The notes under the pieces were generated by a model, which was given only the letters and a program-made list of their open reading frames with translations, was not told where the DNA came from and did no database searches. 64,000 nt of DNA, from contig SCFE01000015.1 in assembly GCA_004352715.1 (NCBI GenBank), positions 1,656,986 through 1,720,985 on the forward strand, given 5' to 3'. Positions 63,157 to 64,000 of the stretch are shown here, in pieces; within the stretch, counting starts at the first letter, position 1; each line of letters begins with the position of its first letter. This DNA comes from Hofstenia miamia. Its lineage: Eukaryota; Xenacoelomorpha; Acoela. The translations under genes and the position numbers were made by a program.

Positions 63157-64000
63157 CTAAAAAGGAAAATCGGAATGTGCAGGTTCAGGTGGCATACTTT
63201 ACGCCCCCTGCTAGTTGGGATAACTTTGCTTCAGGTCGAGTCGAGTCAATCTTTCAAAATTTGAGTCAAGTCGGATTTTAAATCTAGGGTTTTGTCTACA
63301 ATATCATGAATAAACAATGAATTCTAGCAGACATGTATGTATACCACCTTGAAAACATCACCTGTGCAAATTATGTTTTAACATAAATTTTATGAATGAA
63401 TAGAAAGTCGAGATTTGTATGTTAAAAATAAAAAATTCAATTTTCAATTTTGATCTTGTACTCAACAGGAAGAGACTGCCAACGCAATATCAATAAATTC
63501 TAAAACTTTAATGTTAGTTAGGATCATTCTCTAGACAATATGGCTCAATCCTAATGGGCGACAACTAATTTTTTTACAGATAGTTTTTTCAATCAAAGAA
63601 TTATATTTTTTTAAATGTGGGAAGCATACAATGTACTTTTCAACATCAATTCCAGTGGACTCGAAAACTTCAATAATACATTTCAAATCGAGTCGGATTG
63701 GGTACTAACCTTTAACAAAACGAAAAGTCGTAATTGGGAGTGGAAACATTTATGTCTAAAATTTTGTCACCTTAACCGGGCGCACACAATCAAGGAAATG
63801 TTGCGCGTAAAGATAATCACCATTGCCCATTAAATTTTTTTCAGCCTGATGAAATTCCTCCGAAAGGCCTCGCACACATTAGGAAAATGACACGCAAATA
63901 GGCAATTTACTTTTTCCTTCAATTATGTGCAACATCTGTGTTTACACAACATCAATGCTTTATTTTATATTGTAGTTTTCTGATGTATATATATATATAT
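63157..64000. other. Upstream PRPF38A intron sequence with short repeats
   Basis: No exon is seen. GAGTC-type words occur at 63233-63277 and 63688-63700. Two degenerate copies of a CGCACACA-AT-AGGAAATG-CGC unit lie about 88 bp apart (63780-63820 and 63868-63907). The window ends in a TA microsatellite. Confidence 0.5.

Noticed and set aside
1-64000. CRISPR arrays, operons, rRNA genes, prokaryotic promoters or terminators
   Set aside because: The window is eukaryotic (spliceosomal introns, animal genes and transposons); no regularly spaced repeat array or rRNA-like segment was seen. tRNA genes were not exhaustively searched.

Overview
This is an animal (metazoan) genomic window, strongly AT-rich (by eye about 70% A+T), gene-poor and dense in decayed transposable elements. 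Two genes are recognisable, both conserved housekeeping genes split by spliceosomal introns on the minus strand: a complete four-exon INTS13/Asunder gene (33682-39239) and the 3' half of PRPF38A (57785-63156). The repeat content (Penelope-like elements with GIY-YIG endonuclease, APE-type LINEs, Tc1/mariner, a hAT-like MITE) fits an invertebrate. The small introns and base composition would suit an AT-rich invertebrate such as a tunicate or cnidarian, but nothing seen here fixes the phylum.

Layout. 1-16.5 kb is a gene desert with two patches of less AT-rich, complex sequence (5610-6150 and 9720-10480) that look like candidate regulatory islands, a perfect 14-bp-arm palindrome (11746-11776), a G-rich mobile-element-like segment (about 14132-14444) and gap-bearing microsatellites. 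17.7-19.5 kb is a decayed Penelope-like element. 19.6-33.6 kb has no recognisable gene; it holds a BED-finger remnant (27568), a LINE 3' end (28085-28440, minus) and a hAT-type MITE (31683-31995). 33.7-39.3 kb is INTS13. 40.6-41.3 kb is a short DNA-transposon-like element. 43.6-43.9 kb is a small Cys/His-rich reading frame. 44.4-47.6 kb is a DNA element with long inverted repeats that carries a SWIM-finger remnant and holds a DD41D mariner relative. 48.3-49.2 kb is a Tc1 relic. 49.6-57.6 kb is a nested pile of retroelements: a LINE of the RPIAVG/YLDD type, a second Penelope relic bounded by inverted 56-bp repeats, and two copies of an APE-type LINE in opposite orientations. 57.8-63.2 kb is PRPF38A, whose 4.4-kb intron carries a Tc1 element with about 180-bp terminal inverted repeats.

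The two genes are not an operon. INTS13 belongs to the Integrator complex (snRNA 3' processing and transcription attenuation) and PRPF38A to the spliceosomal B complex, so both act in nuclear RNA processing, but their proximity is probably incidental. Every transposon reading frame read here is interrupted. Several N gaps are flanked by exact or near-exact direct duplications of 84-153 bp that look like assembly artefacts, and two gaps are exactly 1000 N, so local repeat structure beside gaps should not be trusted.
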